From NCBI GenBank assembly GCA_963825305.1, contig CAWGTA010000012.1, forward strand, positions 62,001 through 126,000: a DNA stretch of 64,000 nt, given 5' to 3'. A program made the position numbers and the translations under genes. The notes beneath the pieces are model-generated. The model was given only the letters and a program-made list of their open reading frames with translations, had not been told where the DNA came from and searched no databases. Each line of letters starts with the position of its first letter. The stretch's first letter is position 1. Shown here in pieces: positions 41,764-51,814 of the stretch. The DNA is from PSRJ01 sp963825305 (GTDB lineage Bacteria; Acidobacteriota; Terriglobia; Bryobacterales; Bryobacteraceae).

Positions 41764-42081
41764 ATGATGGCAACGAAACGTAAAGGCGCCAAGAAGAAGG
41801 TCGCCAAGAAGAAGACGGCCCCGCGCAGCGCGCCAAAGAAAAAGGCGGCGGTCAAAGGAAGAACCCCGGCCAAGAAAAAGGCCGCACCCAAGAAAAAAGC
41901 GGCAAAAGCCCCGCCCAAGAAGAAAGCTGCGGCCGGCGGCGGAGCTTCCGGAGGTGCACCCCCGACCCTCCCTCCAACCACTCCGCCCACGTCAGGGCGC
42001 AACCCGAAAACGACCGGCGGCGGTCCCGGCACCCACGTGGACACGGTGGTTGTTCCCGATCCGAATAATTCTAACGCGTGA
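41764..42081 (+). CDS. lysine/alanine-rich histone H1-like protein
   Basis: A 105-residue protein. Its first 60 residues are Lys/Ala/Pro repeats (KKKVAKKKTAPRSAPKKKAA), like bacterial histone-H1-like proteins that bind DNA or RNA by charge. The C-terminal half is Pro/Gly/Thr-rich with no Lys block and ends VVVPDPNNSNA. AGGAGAAC precedes ATG 41764. It follows the kinase-TPR gene by 35 nt. The function is inferred from composition only; such sequences are low-complexity and easily mistaken. Confidence 0.65.
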   Translation: MMATKRKGAKKKVAKKKTAPRSAPKKKAAVKGRTPAKKKAAPKKKAAKAPPKKKAAAGGGASGGAPPTLPPTTPPTSGRNPKTTGGGPGTHVDTVVVPDPNNSNA

Positions 42082-42132
42082 GGAGTGCTACGCAAGAGGG
42101 ACGGGCCACCATGTTCGCGGAGCGCCTCACGG

Positions 42133-42138
42133 TAAAAT
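42133..42138 (+). promoter_or_regulatory. -10 element with probable leaderless start
   Basis: TAAAAT ends eight bases before ATG 42147 of the S10 peptidase gene and no Shine-Dalgarno sequence is present. Confidence 0.4.
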
Positions 42139-42146
42139 CAGGATAG

Positions 42147-43694
42147 ATGTCTAAACTTGCTGTCTTGTCTTTAGCGATTATCCTGGCGCTGACTCTGTCC
42201 GCGCAGCGAGGCCCACGGCCCGCTCCCCCCGGCGAACCGGACGCTGCGTCGCCTGCTGCGGCTGCAGCCCCGGCGCCGAAGGCCGAAGAAAAAGTTTCCC
42301 AAACCCAGCACTCGATCCAGATCGGCGGACAGACCATCAAGTACACGGCGGTGGCTGGCACTATGCTTCTGAAAAAGGAAGACGGCACTCCCACCGCCAG
42401 TATTTTCTACATCGCCTACACCAAAGACGACGCCGATGCTTTCAAGCGGCCCGTGACCTTCGCCTTCAACGGCGGCCCCGGATCTTCCTCGGTGTGGCTG
42501 CACATGGGAACGCTCGGGCCCAAGCGCGTGGTTATGGATCCCGAGGGCAAACCCACTCCCCCGCCCTACCGGTTTACCGACAACGAATATTCGCTGCTCG
42601 ACCAGACTGACCTGGTCTTCATCGATCCGGTCAGCACCGGCTACAGCCGGGCCATCCCCGAATCCACGGCCAAGAATTTTCACGGCCTGAAGGGCGACAT
42701 GCAATCCGTAGGCGAGTTCATTCGGATGTATGTGTCCAGGCACGCGCGGTGGACTTCGCCTAAATTCATCGCGGGCGAAAGCTACGGCACCACGCGCGCC
42801 GCCGCGCTCTCCGAGTATCTTCAGGACAACCTGGGCATCAACCTGAACGGTATCGTCCTGCTCTCCTCCGTGTTGAACTTCGGTGTCATCAGTTTCGATC
42901 CCGGCAACGACCTGCCATACCCTCTGTTCCTGCCCACCTACACGGCCGCCGCCTGGTTTCATAACAAGCTTCCCAAAGACCTCCAGTCCGCGGGCCTGCT
43001 CAAAGCCATCGAAGAATCCAAACGCTTCGCCTCCGGACCGTACACGGTAGCCCTTTTCAAAGGCGACTCGATCTCTGCTGAAGAGCGCGGCACCGTGGTG
43101 AAGAGCCTCGCCCGCCTGACCGGCCTTTCGCCGCAATACATTGAAGAGAACAATCTGCGGGTTCGCGCCGGCCGCTTTGAGAAGGAACTGCTGCGCGACC
43201 AGCGCCGCATCCTGGGCCGCTACGACAGCCGCCTGGAGGGAGTGGACCAGGACGCCGCCGCTTCCGGTCCCGAATACGATCCCAGTTATTCTTCCGTACA
43301 GGGCGCGTTCACGGCTGCCTGGAACCAATACGTGCGCAGCGAGCTGAAATTCGAGAGCGACCTTCCGTACGAGGTTCTCACCGGCCGCGTGCAGCCATGG
43401 AACTTCGACGAGTTCGAAAATCGCTACGTCAACGTGGCCGAATCGCTGCGCGGGGCCATGACCCAGAATGCCTCGTTGAAGGTGTTCATCGGAGCCGGAT
43501 ACTACGACCTGGCGACGCCCTTCTTCTCGGCCGAGTACACGGTGGACCATATGCAATTCGACGCCAAGCTGCGCGATCACATTACGCTGGCCTATTACGA
43601 GGCCGGCCACATGATGTACACGCAACTGAAATCCCTGCAAAAGGCCAAGCAGGATATCTCAAAATTCATGGCGTCGTGCGTACCCGCCTCGTAA
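42147..43694 (+). CDS. S10 family serine carboxypeptidase-like protein
   Basis: A 515-residue secreted protein (signal peptide ending LTLSAQ, then a Pro/Ala-rich stretch). The S10 fold is shown by FAFNGGPGSSSVWLHMG, the oxyanion motif region, nucleophile S212 in AGESYGT, D454 in GYYDLATPF and H488 in EAGHMMY. These exopeptidases cleave C-terminal residues and are common in acidobacteria. A long hairpin of family R4 follows the stop and probably ends the transcript. Confidence 0.9.
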   Translation: MSKLAVLSLAIILALTLSAQRGPRPAPPGEPDAASPAAAAAPAPKAEEKVSQTQHSIQIGGQTIKYTAVAGTMLLKKEDGTPTASIFYIAYTKDDADAFKRPVTFAFNGGPGSSSVWLHMGTLGPKRVVMDPEGKPTPPPYRFTDNEYSLLDQTDLVFIDPVSTGYSRAIPESTAKNFHGLKGDMQSVGEFIRMYVSRHARWTSPKFIAGESYGTTRAAALSEYLQDNLGINLNGIVLLSSVLNFGVISFDPGNDLPYPLFLPTYTAAAWFHNKLPKDLQSAGLLKAIEESKRFASGPYTVALFKGDSISAEERGTVVKSLARLTGLSPQYIEENNLRVRAGRFEKELLRDQRRILGRYDSRLEGVDQDAAASGPEYDPSYSSVQGAFTAAWNQYVRSELKFESDLPYEVLTGRVQPWNFDEFENRYVNVAESLRGAMTQNASLKVFIGAGYYDLATPFFSAEYTVDHMQFDAKLRDHITLAYYEAGHMMYTQLKSLQKAKQDISKFMASCVPAS

Positions 43695-43703
43695 GTAGTA
43701 CTA

Positions 43704-43768
43704 ACCGCTCCCTTCGGTCGCGGCTCAGAAACGAGCCTCCATACTGAGCCGTGACCAAAGGGAGCGGT
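43704..43768. terminator. R4 long hairpin, likely terminator
   Basis: Arm ACCGCTCCCTTCGGTCGCGG pairs with the complement ending GGGAGCGGT, a stem of over 20 bp, followed by TTTTCCCC. A related element lies at 52976-53034. Placement is between the S10 gene and the arsR promoter. Confidence 0.65.
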
Positions 43769-43775
43769 TTTCCCC

Positions 43776-43817
43776 TTGACTCCTCCCCCATAATTCGATT
43801 ACCATCGAACTATCGAA
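43776..43817 (+). promoter_or_regulatory. arsR promoter and operator
   Basis: TTGACT (43776-43781), 18 bp, TACCAT (43800-43805). Overlapping the -10 is a perfect inverted repeat TTCGAT-TACC-ATCGAA (43794-43809), then a third ATCGAA half (43812-43817). It is well placed for repression by the ArsR encoded downstream. Confidence 0.6.
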
Positions 43818-43831
43818 ATAGGAGCCGCCCG

Positions 43832-44176
43832 TTGCCCAAAAAAGAAGAAGCCGAGAAGATCGCGCGCTACGCCGATATGTTCTCCGCCATGGGAACGGAG
43901 CCGCGGCTGCGCATCATGCGGCTGCTGCTATCGGCGCATCCCCAGGGCATGGTGGTAGGCGACGTTCTCAGCGAACTGAATATCACCGCCAGCACGCTCT
44001 CCCATCACCTGGACAAATTGAAGAACGAGGACCTGGTGCGTGTCCGCCGAGAAGGCACCTTCCTCTGGTATTCCGCCAACGCCGAAGCCCTCCAAGAACT
44101 GTTGGGCTTCCTGTACGCCGAATGCTGTACGCGTAACCAGGCCGTCGAGCCGCAGAAGATTGTCTGCTGCAAGTAA
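43832..44176 (+). CDS. arsR: ArsR-family transcriptional repressor
   Basis: A 114-residue winged-helix protein: MGTEPRLRIMRLLLSAHPQG, then VGDVLSELNITASTLSHHLDKL as recognition helix, EDLVRVRREGTFLWYSAN as wing. The As(III) site is probably the C-terminal cysteines in YAECCTRN and IVCCK, as in ArsR types with C-terminal Cys triads. TTG 43832 is chosen from the AGGAG nearby (43820-43824). It is followed 14 nt later by arsM, which it presumably controls from the 43794-43817 operator. Confidence 0.85.
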   Translation: MPKKEEAEKIARYADMFSAMGTEPRLRIMRLLLSAHPQGMVVGDVLSELNITASTLSHHLDKLKNEDLVRVRREGTFLWYSANAEALQELLGFLYAECCTRNQAVEPQKIVCCK

Positions 44177-44190
44177 CCACAGGAGTCATC

Positions 44191-45012
44191 ATGACGATTA
44201 AAGAAGTAGTCAAGGAAAAATACGGCGAAGCTGCGCTTAGGGCGCGCGCCCAGTCGAAGTCCGGTTGTTGTGGAACCTCATCCTGTTGTGGGGTGGATAA
44301 CGACCCGGTCACCACAAACCTCTACAACGAATCCGAAAAGGGCGCACTGCCGGAACAGGCCGTGCTCGCGTCGCTAGGCTGCGGCAATCCCACCGCGCTG
44401 GCCGAACTGCATTCCGGCGAGGTGGTGCTCGACCTCGGCTCGGGAGGCGGCATCGACGTGCTGCTCTCGGCACGGCGGGTCGGCCCCACGGGCAAGGCCT
44501 ACGGGTTGGACATGACCGACGAGATGCTCGCCCTGGCCCGCGAGAATCAGCGCCAGTCTGGCTTGGACAACGTCGAGTTTCTCAAGGGCGAGATCGAAAG
44601 CATTCCGCTCCCCGATAACACTGTTGACGTGATCATTTCGAATTGCGTTATCAATCTCTCTGCAGACAAGGACCAAGTGCTGCGGGAAGCCTTTCGCGTG
44701 CTGAAGCCGGGCGGCCGCTTCGCGGTTTCCGACGTCGTCACGAAAGGCGAAGTGCCCGATGCCATCCGCCGCCACATGCTGCTCTGGGTCGGCTGCATCG
44801 CCGGGGCACTTGAGGACTCGGAATACACCGCCAAACTCGCCAAGGCCGGTTTCGAAAACATCGACATCGAGCCCACCCGCGTCTACACTCCCGCGGACGC
44901 CCGCGAATTTCTGAACCAGGAAGGCATCGATGTGGACGCGCTCGCCCCGCAAGTCGAAGGCAAATTCATGAGCGCCTTCATCCGCGCCCGCAAACCCGTG
45001 GTCCGCGGCTAG
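44191..45012 (+). CDS. arsM: arsenite S-adenosylmethionine methyltransferase
   Basis: A 273-residue methyltransferase. Motif I is VLDLGSGGGIDVLLSAR. The As(III)-binding cysteines of ArsM are C64 (SLGCGNP), C152 (SNCVIN) and C202 (WVGCIAGAL); there is also a Cys-rich N-terminus (C26, C27, C32, C33). The enzyme methylates As(III) to methyl, dimethyl and volatile trimethyl forms in the cytoplasm. Its stop overlaps the convergent arsC stop by 4 nt. Confidence 0.93.
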   Translation: MTIKEVVKEKYGEAALRARAQSKSGCCGTSSCCGVDNDPVTTNLYNESEKGALPEQAVLASLGCGNPTALAELHSGEVVLDLGSGGGIDVLLSARRVGPTGKAYGLDMTDEMLALARENQRQSGLDNVEFLKGEIESIPLPDNTVDVIISNCVINLSADKDQVLREAFRVLKPGGRFAVSDVVTKGEVPDAIRRHMLLWVGCIAGALEDSEYTAKLAKAGFENIDIEPTRVYTPADAREFLNQEGIDVDALAPQVEGKFMSAFIRARKPVVRG

Positions 45013-45449
45013 CGCACGGCCGCTGAGTCGCGCCGCGCCGTCTCACTAAAGAACGCCTCTACCCGCTCTTGAATCTGATCACGAACGCGGCGAAAGGCAG
45101 CGCGGCGCTCCTCTTCGGTGCCCTGAACTGCCGCCGGATCTTCCAGGCTCCAGTGAATTAGCTGGCCGCCGCCGGGGAAGATCGGACAGTTGTCTCGCGC
45201 GTTGTCACATACGGTCACGACGTAATCGAACGGTTGGCCGACGAACTCATCGACCGACTTGGAGCGGTTCGCCGAGATGTCTATGCCGATCTCGCGCATT
45301 ACGGCGATCGCCTCCGGCCGCACGTGGCTTGGCTTGGTGCCGGCGCTGAACACCTCGCAGCCGTCGCCGCCTCCCTTACGAAACAGGCCTTCGCCCATCT
45401 GACTGCGGGCAGAGTTGCCGGTGCAAAGTACGAGTACGCGTGTTTTCAT
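45009..45449 (-). CDS. arsC: arsenate reductase, low-molecular-weight phosphatase type
   Basis: A 146-residue protein starting MKTRVLVLCTGNSARSQ. The catalytic loop C9-X5-R15 and the redox pair C81 and C88 (VCDNARDNCP) match thioredoxin-coupled ArsC of the Staphylococcus type (C10, C82, C89). It reduces arsenate to arsenite for export or methylation. The ATG overlaps the stop of the DUF2180-like gene; ATG 45452 is the adjacent alternative. Confidence 0.93.
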   Translation of the reverse strand: MKTRVLVLCTGNSARSQMGEGLFRKGGGDGCEVFSAGTKPSHVRPEAIAVMREIGIDISANRSKSVDEFVGQPFDYVVTVCDNARDNCPIFPGGGQLIHWSLEDPAAVQGTEEERRAAFRRVRDQIQERVEAFFSETARRDSAAVR

Positions 45450-45715
45450 CATCCGATCGACGAGACGAAGTGTTCCTCCGACGTCTCCAGCGTCACTCCT
45501 GCCGCGTGCGTCTGTCTCAATGCCTGAAGGCACGTATCGCATAGAAACAATCGGGCCTTCTTGGGAAGAACCACGGTCTTGAGCAACGGGTAGGTTGTCG
45601 TAACCGGATCCGCAACCATGCTGGCGTGGTCGGCGCAAAGCGCGGCCGAACAGTGATGGCAGAGGCCCACGGCCTCGCGATTTCTACCAGCCTGCGAACA
45701 CTCATAGCAAAGCAT
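45449..45715 (-). CDS. small Cys/His-rich protein (DUF2180-like)
   Basis: An 88-residue protein: LCYECSQAGRNREAVGLCHHC, ALCADHA and LFLCDTC. The Cys/His spacing suggests a zinc site and resembles the DUF2180 type. It lies 18 nt after acr3 and overlaps arsC, so it belongs to the arsenic operon; its role is unknown. Confidence 0.75.
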   Translation of the reverse strand: MLCYECSQAGRNREAVGLCHHCSAALCADHASMVADPVTTTYPLLKTVVLPKKARLFLCDTCLQALRQTHAAGVTLETSEEHFVSSIG

Positions 45716-45733
45716 AATCTGCCTCCAAAACAG

Positions 45734-46804
45734 TCAAACGGAATCCGCAACCTCGGGCCCGGGAAACCAATGCCGCGTTCGATTGCAGAACGAACAAACC
45801 GATAGCATCACAGGCACTTCGATCAAGACCCCGACAACGGTCGCCAATGCCGCTCCCGATCCCGGCCCGAAGAGCGCTATGGCGGTCGCTACGGCAAGCT
45901 CGAAGAAGTTGCTGGCGCCGATCAGGGCTCCCGGCGCCGCCACCGCGTGCCGTACTTTCAATAGCCGCATCAATCCGTATGTGAGCGACGAATTGAAGTA
46001 GACCTGGATCAGGATCGGCACCGCGATCAACAGCACGTGAAGCGGTTTGCCCAGGATGTTGTCAGCCTGAAATGCAAAGATCAGCACGAGTGTTGCGAGC
46101 AGTGCCAGCATGCTCACGGGGGCGAAGCGCGGCAGGAGCTGCTTCTCGAACCAGGTCTTTCCATGCGCCCGAATGAAATATGCCCGCAGCACCGTTCCCG
46201 CTACCAGCGGGATGACGATGAAGATCCCAACGGCGTACAGCAGGACCTGAAAAGGAACGTGAAGCGAGGAGGCCCCGTTCACCAGGAAGCGAACGATGGG
46301 GGCGAACAACAGCAACATGATCAGGTCGTTTACCGAGACCTGGACGAGCGTATAGGCCGGGTCTCCGTCAGTCAGATAGCTCCAGACAAAGACCATCGCC
46401 GTGCAGGGCGCCGCAGCCAGGATGATGCAGCCGGCAATGTACTGGTCCGCATCGGCTGACGGGATCCATGCCGAAAACACATAACGGAAGAACAACCAGG
46501 CGATGAACGCCATCGAAAACGGCTTGATGAGCCAGTTCACAAACAGCGTCACGAACAGACCGCGGGGCTGCTGGCCGACCCGCCGGATTGACGCGAAATC
46601 GACCTTCATCATCATCGGAACGATCATCAGCCAAATGAGAACCGCGATCGGCACGTTGATCTGGCTGCCGGCGCCGAATTCCATGCGCCGCAGGGCATCG
46701 GCGGCATCCGGCACGACTTTCCCCAGCAGCACCCCTACAATCATGCAGGCACCTACCCAGATGCTGAGATAGCGCTCGAAATAGTTCAGCCGCTTCTGCG
46801 TCAT
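45734..46804 (-). CDS. acr3: ACR3-family arsenite efflux transporter
   Basis: A 356-residue protein with ten hydrophobic segments of the ACR3/BART type. C134 in LAAAPCTAMVFVWSYL is the conserved cysteine needed for As(III) transport. It exports arsenite across the cytoplasmic membrane using the proton gradient. It lies in the minus-strand unit arsR, acr3, DUF2180-like, arsC, with 59 nt after arsR. Confidence 0.93.
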   Translation of the reverse strand: MTQKRLNYFERYLSIWVGACMIVGVLLGKVVPDAADALRRMEFGAGSQINVPIAVLIWLMIVPMMMKVDFASIRRVGQQPRGLFVTLFVNWLIKPFSMAFIAWLFFRYVFSAWIPSADADQYIAGCIILAAAPCTAMVFVWSYLTDGDPAYTLVQVSVNDLIMLLLFAPIVRFLVNGASSLHVPFQVLLYAVGIFIVIPLVAGTVLRAYFIRAHGKTWFEKQLLPRFAPVSMLALLATLVLIFAFQADNILGKPLHVLLIAVPILIQVYFNSSLTYGLMRLLKVRHAVAAPGALIGASNFFELAVATAIALFGPGSGAALATVVGVLIEVPVMLSVCSFCNRTRHWFPGPEVADSV

Positions 46805-46863
46805 TTCGCTCCGATTCGACTATCGACGATGAACGATAGCTGACACCAAAAAATAGACCGGCA

Positions 46864-47217
46864 TCAAATGATGGCCGTCAGCGCCTTCAGCCGGCGCAGA
46901 CCATCGAAATCAATGCAGTAGCCGACCCTGGGGCCATCCTGCGAACTGCGCACCAAGCCAGCCTCTTTCAGAATCCGAAGGTGCTCGGAAACAGTGGACT
47001 GGGCGAGAGGTAATTCATCGACAATCTGGCTGCAAACGCGTGCCTCCTTGCGGGATAGCATCCGCAAGATCCGAACCCGCGCAGGGTGTCCAATGGCTTT
47101 GCCGAGTCTCGCCAGTTCCTCGTCCGCCTCGTTCCCTTCCAGCGACTCCAGTTTTAGCTCCGGCGTACCGGGTTGAGGAGGACAGCAAATGTCGTCACTG
47201 ACGGTTTTTGCCGACAT
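46864..47217 (-). CDS. arsR: ArsR-family transcriptional repressor (second type)
   Basis: A 117-residue winged-helix protein. IGHPARVRILRMLSRKEARVC leads into QIVDELPLAQSTVSEHLRIL, the recognition helix. Cysteines lie at the N-terminus (ICCPPQPG) and at ARVCSQ, different from the other ArsR in this window. ATG 47217 is supported by the operator just upstream (47222-47241). It heads the acr3-DUF2180-arsC unit. Confidence 0.85.
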   Translation of the reverse strand: MSAKTVSDDICCPPQPGTPELKLESLEGNEADEELARLGKAIGHPARVRILRMLSRKEARVCSQIVDELPLAQSTVSEHLRILKEAGLVRSSQDGPRVGYCIDFDGLRRLKALTAII

Positions 47218-47221
47218 ATCT

Positions 47222-47241
47222 TTATCGTCAATTAACGATAA
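47222..47241 (-). promoter_or_regulatory. inverted-repeat operator of the acr3 operon
   Basis: TTATCGT (47222-47228) and ACGATAA (47235-47241) form a perfect 7-6-7 inverted repeat, ending 5 nt from the arsR start codon. It is well placed for autoregulation. Confidence 0.7.
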
Positions 47242-47573
47242 CACAGCCTTGGAGTTAGGGCAATAGCTCCAGCTTGCCCGGGCCAGCGCATAACCCGGGG
47301 CCGCTCGGTAGCCATGGCCTCGCGCTATACTCACGGCGAGAAGTCCCGCGGAACGCGGCGGAACCGATTGGCTTCGTTTTCGCGACCCCGCTTTTCGCTG
47401 CCGCAGAAGAACCAGCTGGTTTTTCTTTGGTTTACCGGTTCTGTACTGTGCCCAAATTGGCTTCGTTTCGTAAAATCTAGGCGAATCCTGCCCAGCCTCG
47501 GCAAGTGCCCAAGAACGCCAAGCCATTGATAATCGATTGTTTATCATTCGCAATCGACTGCACTAAAATTTAC
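47242..47573. other. intergenic stretch with degenerate repeated words
   Basis: This spacer has no credible gene. TTGGCTTCGTTTTCGC (about 47368) and TTGGCTTCGTTTCGTA (about 47459) repeat inside it. A CGATTG/CAATCG inverted pair lies at 47534-47556, just before the hsp20 promoter. The rest looks like remnants of a dispersed sequence. Confidence 0.4.
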
Positions 47574-47602
47574 TTGACATTACAACACTAAGATTTTATT
47601 AT
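47574..47602 (+). promoter_or_regulatory. sigma70-type promoter for hsp20
   Basis: TTGACA (47574-47579), 17 bp, TATTAT (47597-47602), one of the best promoters in the window. The leader is about 55 nt and contains GAGGAG before ATG 47666. Confidence 0.75.
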
Positions 47603-47665
47603 CGACAGTAGATGAGGTCGGTTGAGCCGATCTCAGAAAATTTGTCAATGAGGAGTAACCAAACC

Positions 47666-48088
47666 ATGTCTCTCAGCCATTTCGATCCGTTAGCCAATCT
47701 GCGCCTGTTCGAGGATGCGTTCACGCGGTACCTGACCGAGCCGGCGTCGAATCGTCCCTGGTCCCCAGCCGTCGATATCTTCGAGACCGAGAACGAACTG
47801 GTTCTAAAGGCCGACTTGCCGGATGTCAGCCTGAAGGACATCGACGTGCGGGTGGAGAATCAAACGCTCACCATCGCGGGCGAGCGCAAGTTCGAGAAGA
47901 AGGAAGACAACAAGGGCTTCCACCGCATCGAGCGCAGCTATGGACAGTTCGTCCGCAGCTTTGTGGTGCCCAACATGTTCGAGACCGAGAAGATCGCCGC
48001 GGAGTTTAACAACGGCGTGCTGACCGTTACCCTTCCCAAGAAGGAAACGGCCAAGCCGCGGCAGGTCAAAGTCGAAGTGAAACAGTAA
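47666..48088 (+). CDS. Hsp20/alpha-crystallin small heat shock protein
   Basis: A 140-residue protein with an alpha-crystallin domain (WSPAVDIFETENELVLKADLP; FHRIERSYGQFVRSFVVP; FNNGVLTVTLPK), the last being the GVLxxxxP signature, and a short C-terminal tail. It holds unfolding proteins for refolding by ClpB/DnaK. ATG 47666 is preceded by GAGGAG at 47650-47655; the frame upstream is not needed. clpB follows 171 nt later. Confidence 0.92.
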   Translation: MSLSHFDPLANLRLFEDAFTRYLTEPASNRPWSPAVDIFETENELVLKADLPDVSLKDIDVRVENQTLTIAGERKFEKKEDNKGFHRIERSYGQFVRSFVVPNMFETEKIAAEFNNGVLTVTLPKKETAKPRQVKVEVKQ

Positions 48089-48259
48089 CGCATCTAATAG
48101 GTTGTGGGGCGGGGTCGCGGGACGTGCGTTCTGCATGCCCTGTCCCGGAAGTAATGGGCCGGTGAAAACCGGCAGCCGGACCGGAGCTTTTCCGGTTATC
48201 GTAAGGGCAGGTGGGCCGAGGTCGGCTAGCCTGCCCGTTCGCATCTGGAGGGAGAAAGA

Positions 48260-50890
<2,631 letters not shown>

Positions 50891-50934
50891 GTGGGGTCGG
50901 CCCTTCCGGGCCGCCGCCGGGCTTCTGCCCGGCG
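50891..50934. repeat. R1 half element
   Basis: GTGGGGTCGGCCCTTCCGGG followed by GCCGCCGGGCTTCTGCCCGG, one half of the R1 palindrome, between clpB and htpX. Confidence 0.6.
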
Positions 50935-50965
50935 AGTTCTGATCGCGGGAACAGGGAATGTTGAT

Positions 50966-51814
50966 ATGACTAAGAACACTCTCAAGACTGCGTTACTGCT
51001 GGGCCTGCTCAGCGGCCTCTGCCTGGTAATTGGAGAGGCGCTGGGCGGCCAGCAGGGCCTTTATATGGCCCTCGCCTTCGCGGGCGTGATGAACTTCGCT
51101 AGCTATTTCTTCTCCGACAAAATCGCCCTGGCGATGTATTCGGCGCAGCGGGTGACGGAGACCGAGAACCCGGAAGTGTACCGGCGTGTCGAACCGATCG
51201 TACGGAATCTTTGCCAGCGCATGGGATTGCCTATGCCGAAACTGTGGCTGATTCCGGAGGATTCTCCAAACGCTTTTGCGACCGGGCGCAATCCGTCGCA
51301 CGCCTCGGTAGCATTCACCACGGGCATTCTGCAACTGATGAGCGACACCGAGATCGAAGGCGTGGTCGCGCATGAGCTGGGCCACGTTCTGCACCGCGAC
51401 ATCCTGATCAGCTCCGTGGCGGCGATGGTTGCGGCCGCCATTACCATGCTGGCCCGCATGGCGTTTTGGTTCGGGCCGCGCGACCGCAACGACCGGGAAG
51501 GCGGCGGCATGTGGGGCGCATTGTTCATGATGATCCTGGCGCCCATTGCCGCCGGTCTCATCCAGATGGCCATTTCGCGGTCGCGCGAATACGATGCCGA
51601 TGCGGCTTCGGCCAAGTACATCGGCTCGCCCTATCCGCTAATCGGCGGCCTGCAGAAACTGGAAACATACTCGAAGCAAATCCCCATGGACGCATCGCCC
51701 GCCACGGCCCACATGTTCATCATCAAGCCCTTCACGGGTAAGAGCATGATGCGGCTGTTCTCCACGCATCCTTCGACTGAGGATCGGATCGCGCGTTTGC
51801 AGGCCATGCGATGA
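50966..51814 (+). CDS. htpX: membrane zinc metalloprotease HtpX
   Basis: A 282-residue M48 peptidase with two N-terminal membrane helices, H136-E-L-G-H140 (zinc ligands and catalytic Glu137) and the third ligand Glu in SREYDADAASA. Two more hydrophobic segments follow HELGH. It degrades damaged membrane proteins. ATG 50966 gives the normal family N-terminus; an earlier start at 50891 would translate the R1 repeat. The next gene overlaps by 4 nt. Confidence 0.93.
   Translation: MTKNTLKTALLLGLLSGLCLVIGEALGGQQGLYMALAFAGVMNFASYFFSDKIALAMYSAQRVTETENPEVYRRVEPIVRNLCQRMGLPMPKLWLIPEDSPNAFATGRNPSHASVAFTTGILQLMSDTEIEGVVAHELGHVLHRDILISSVAAMVAAAITMLARMAFWFGPRDRNDREGGGMWGALFMMILAPIAAGLIQMAISRSREYDADAASAKYIGSPYPLIGGLQKLETYSKQIPMDASPATAHMFIIKPFTGKSMMRLFSTHPSTEDRIARLQAMR

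Noticed and set aside
47274..47529. Small open frames in both strands of the arsR-hsp20 spacer
   Set aside because: No ribosome-binding site, no family resemblance and internal repeated words; more likely non-coding remnants.
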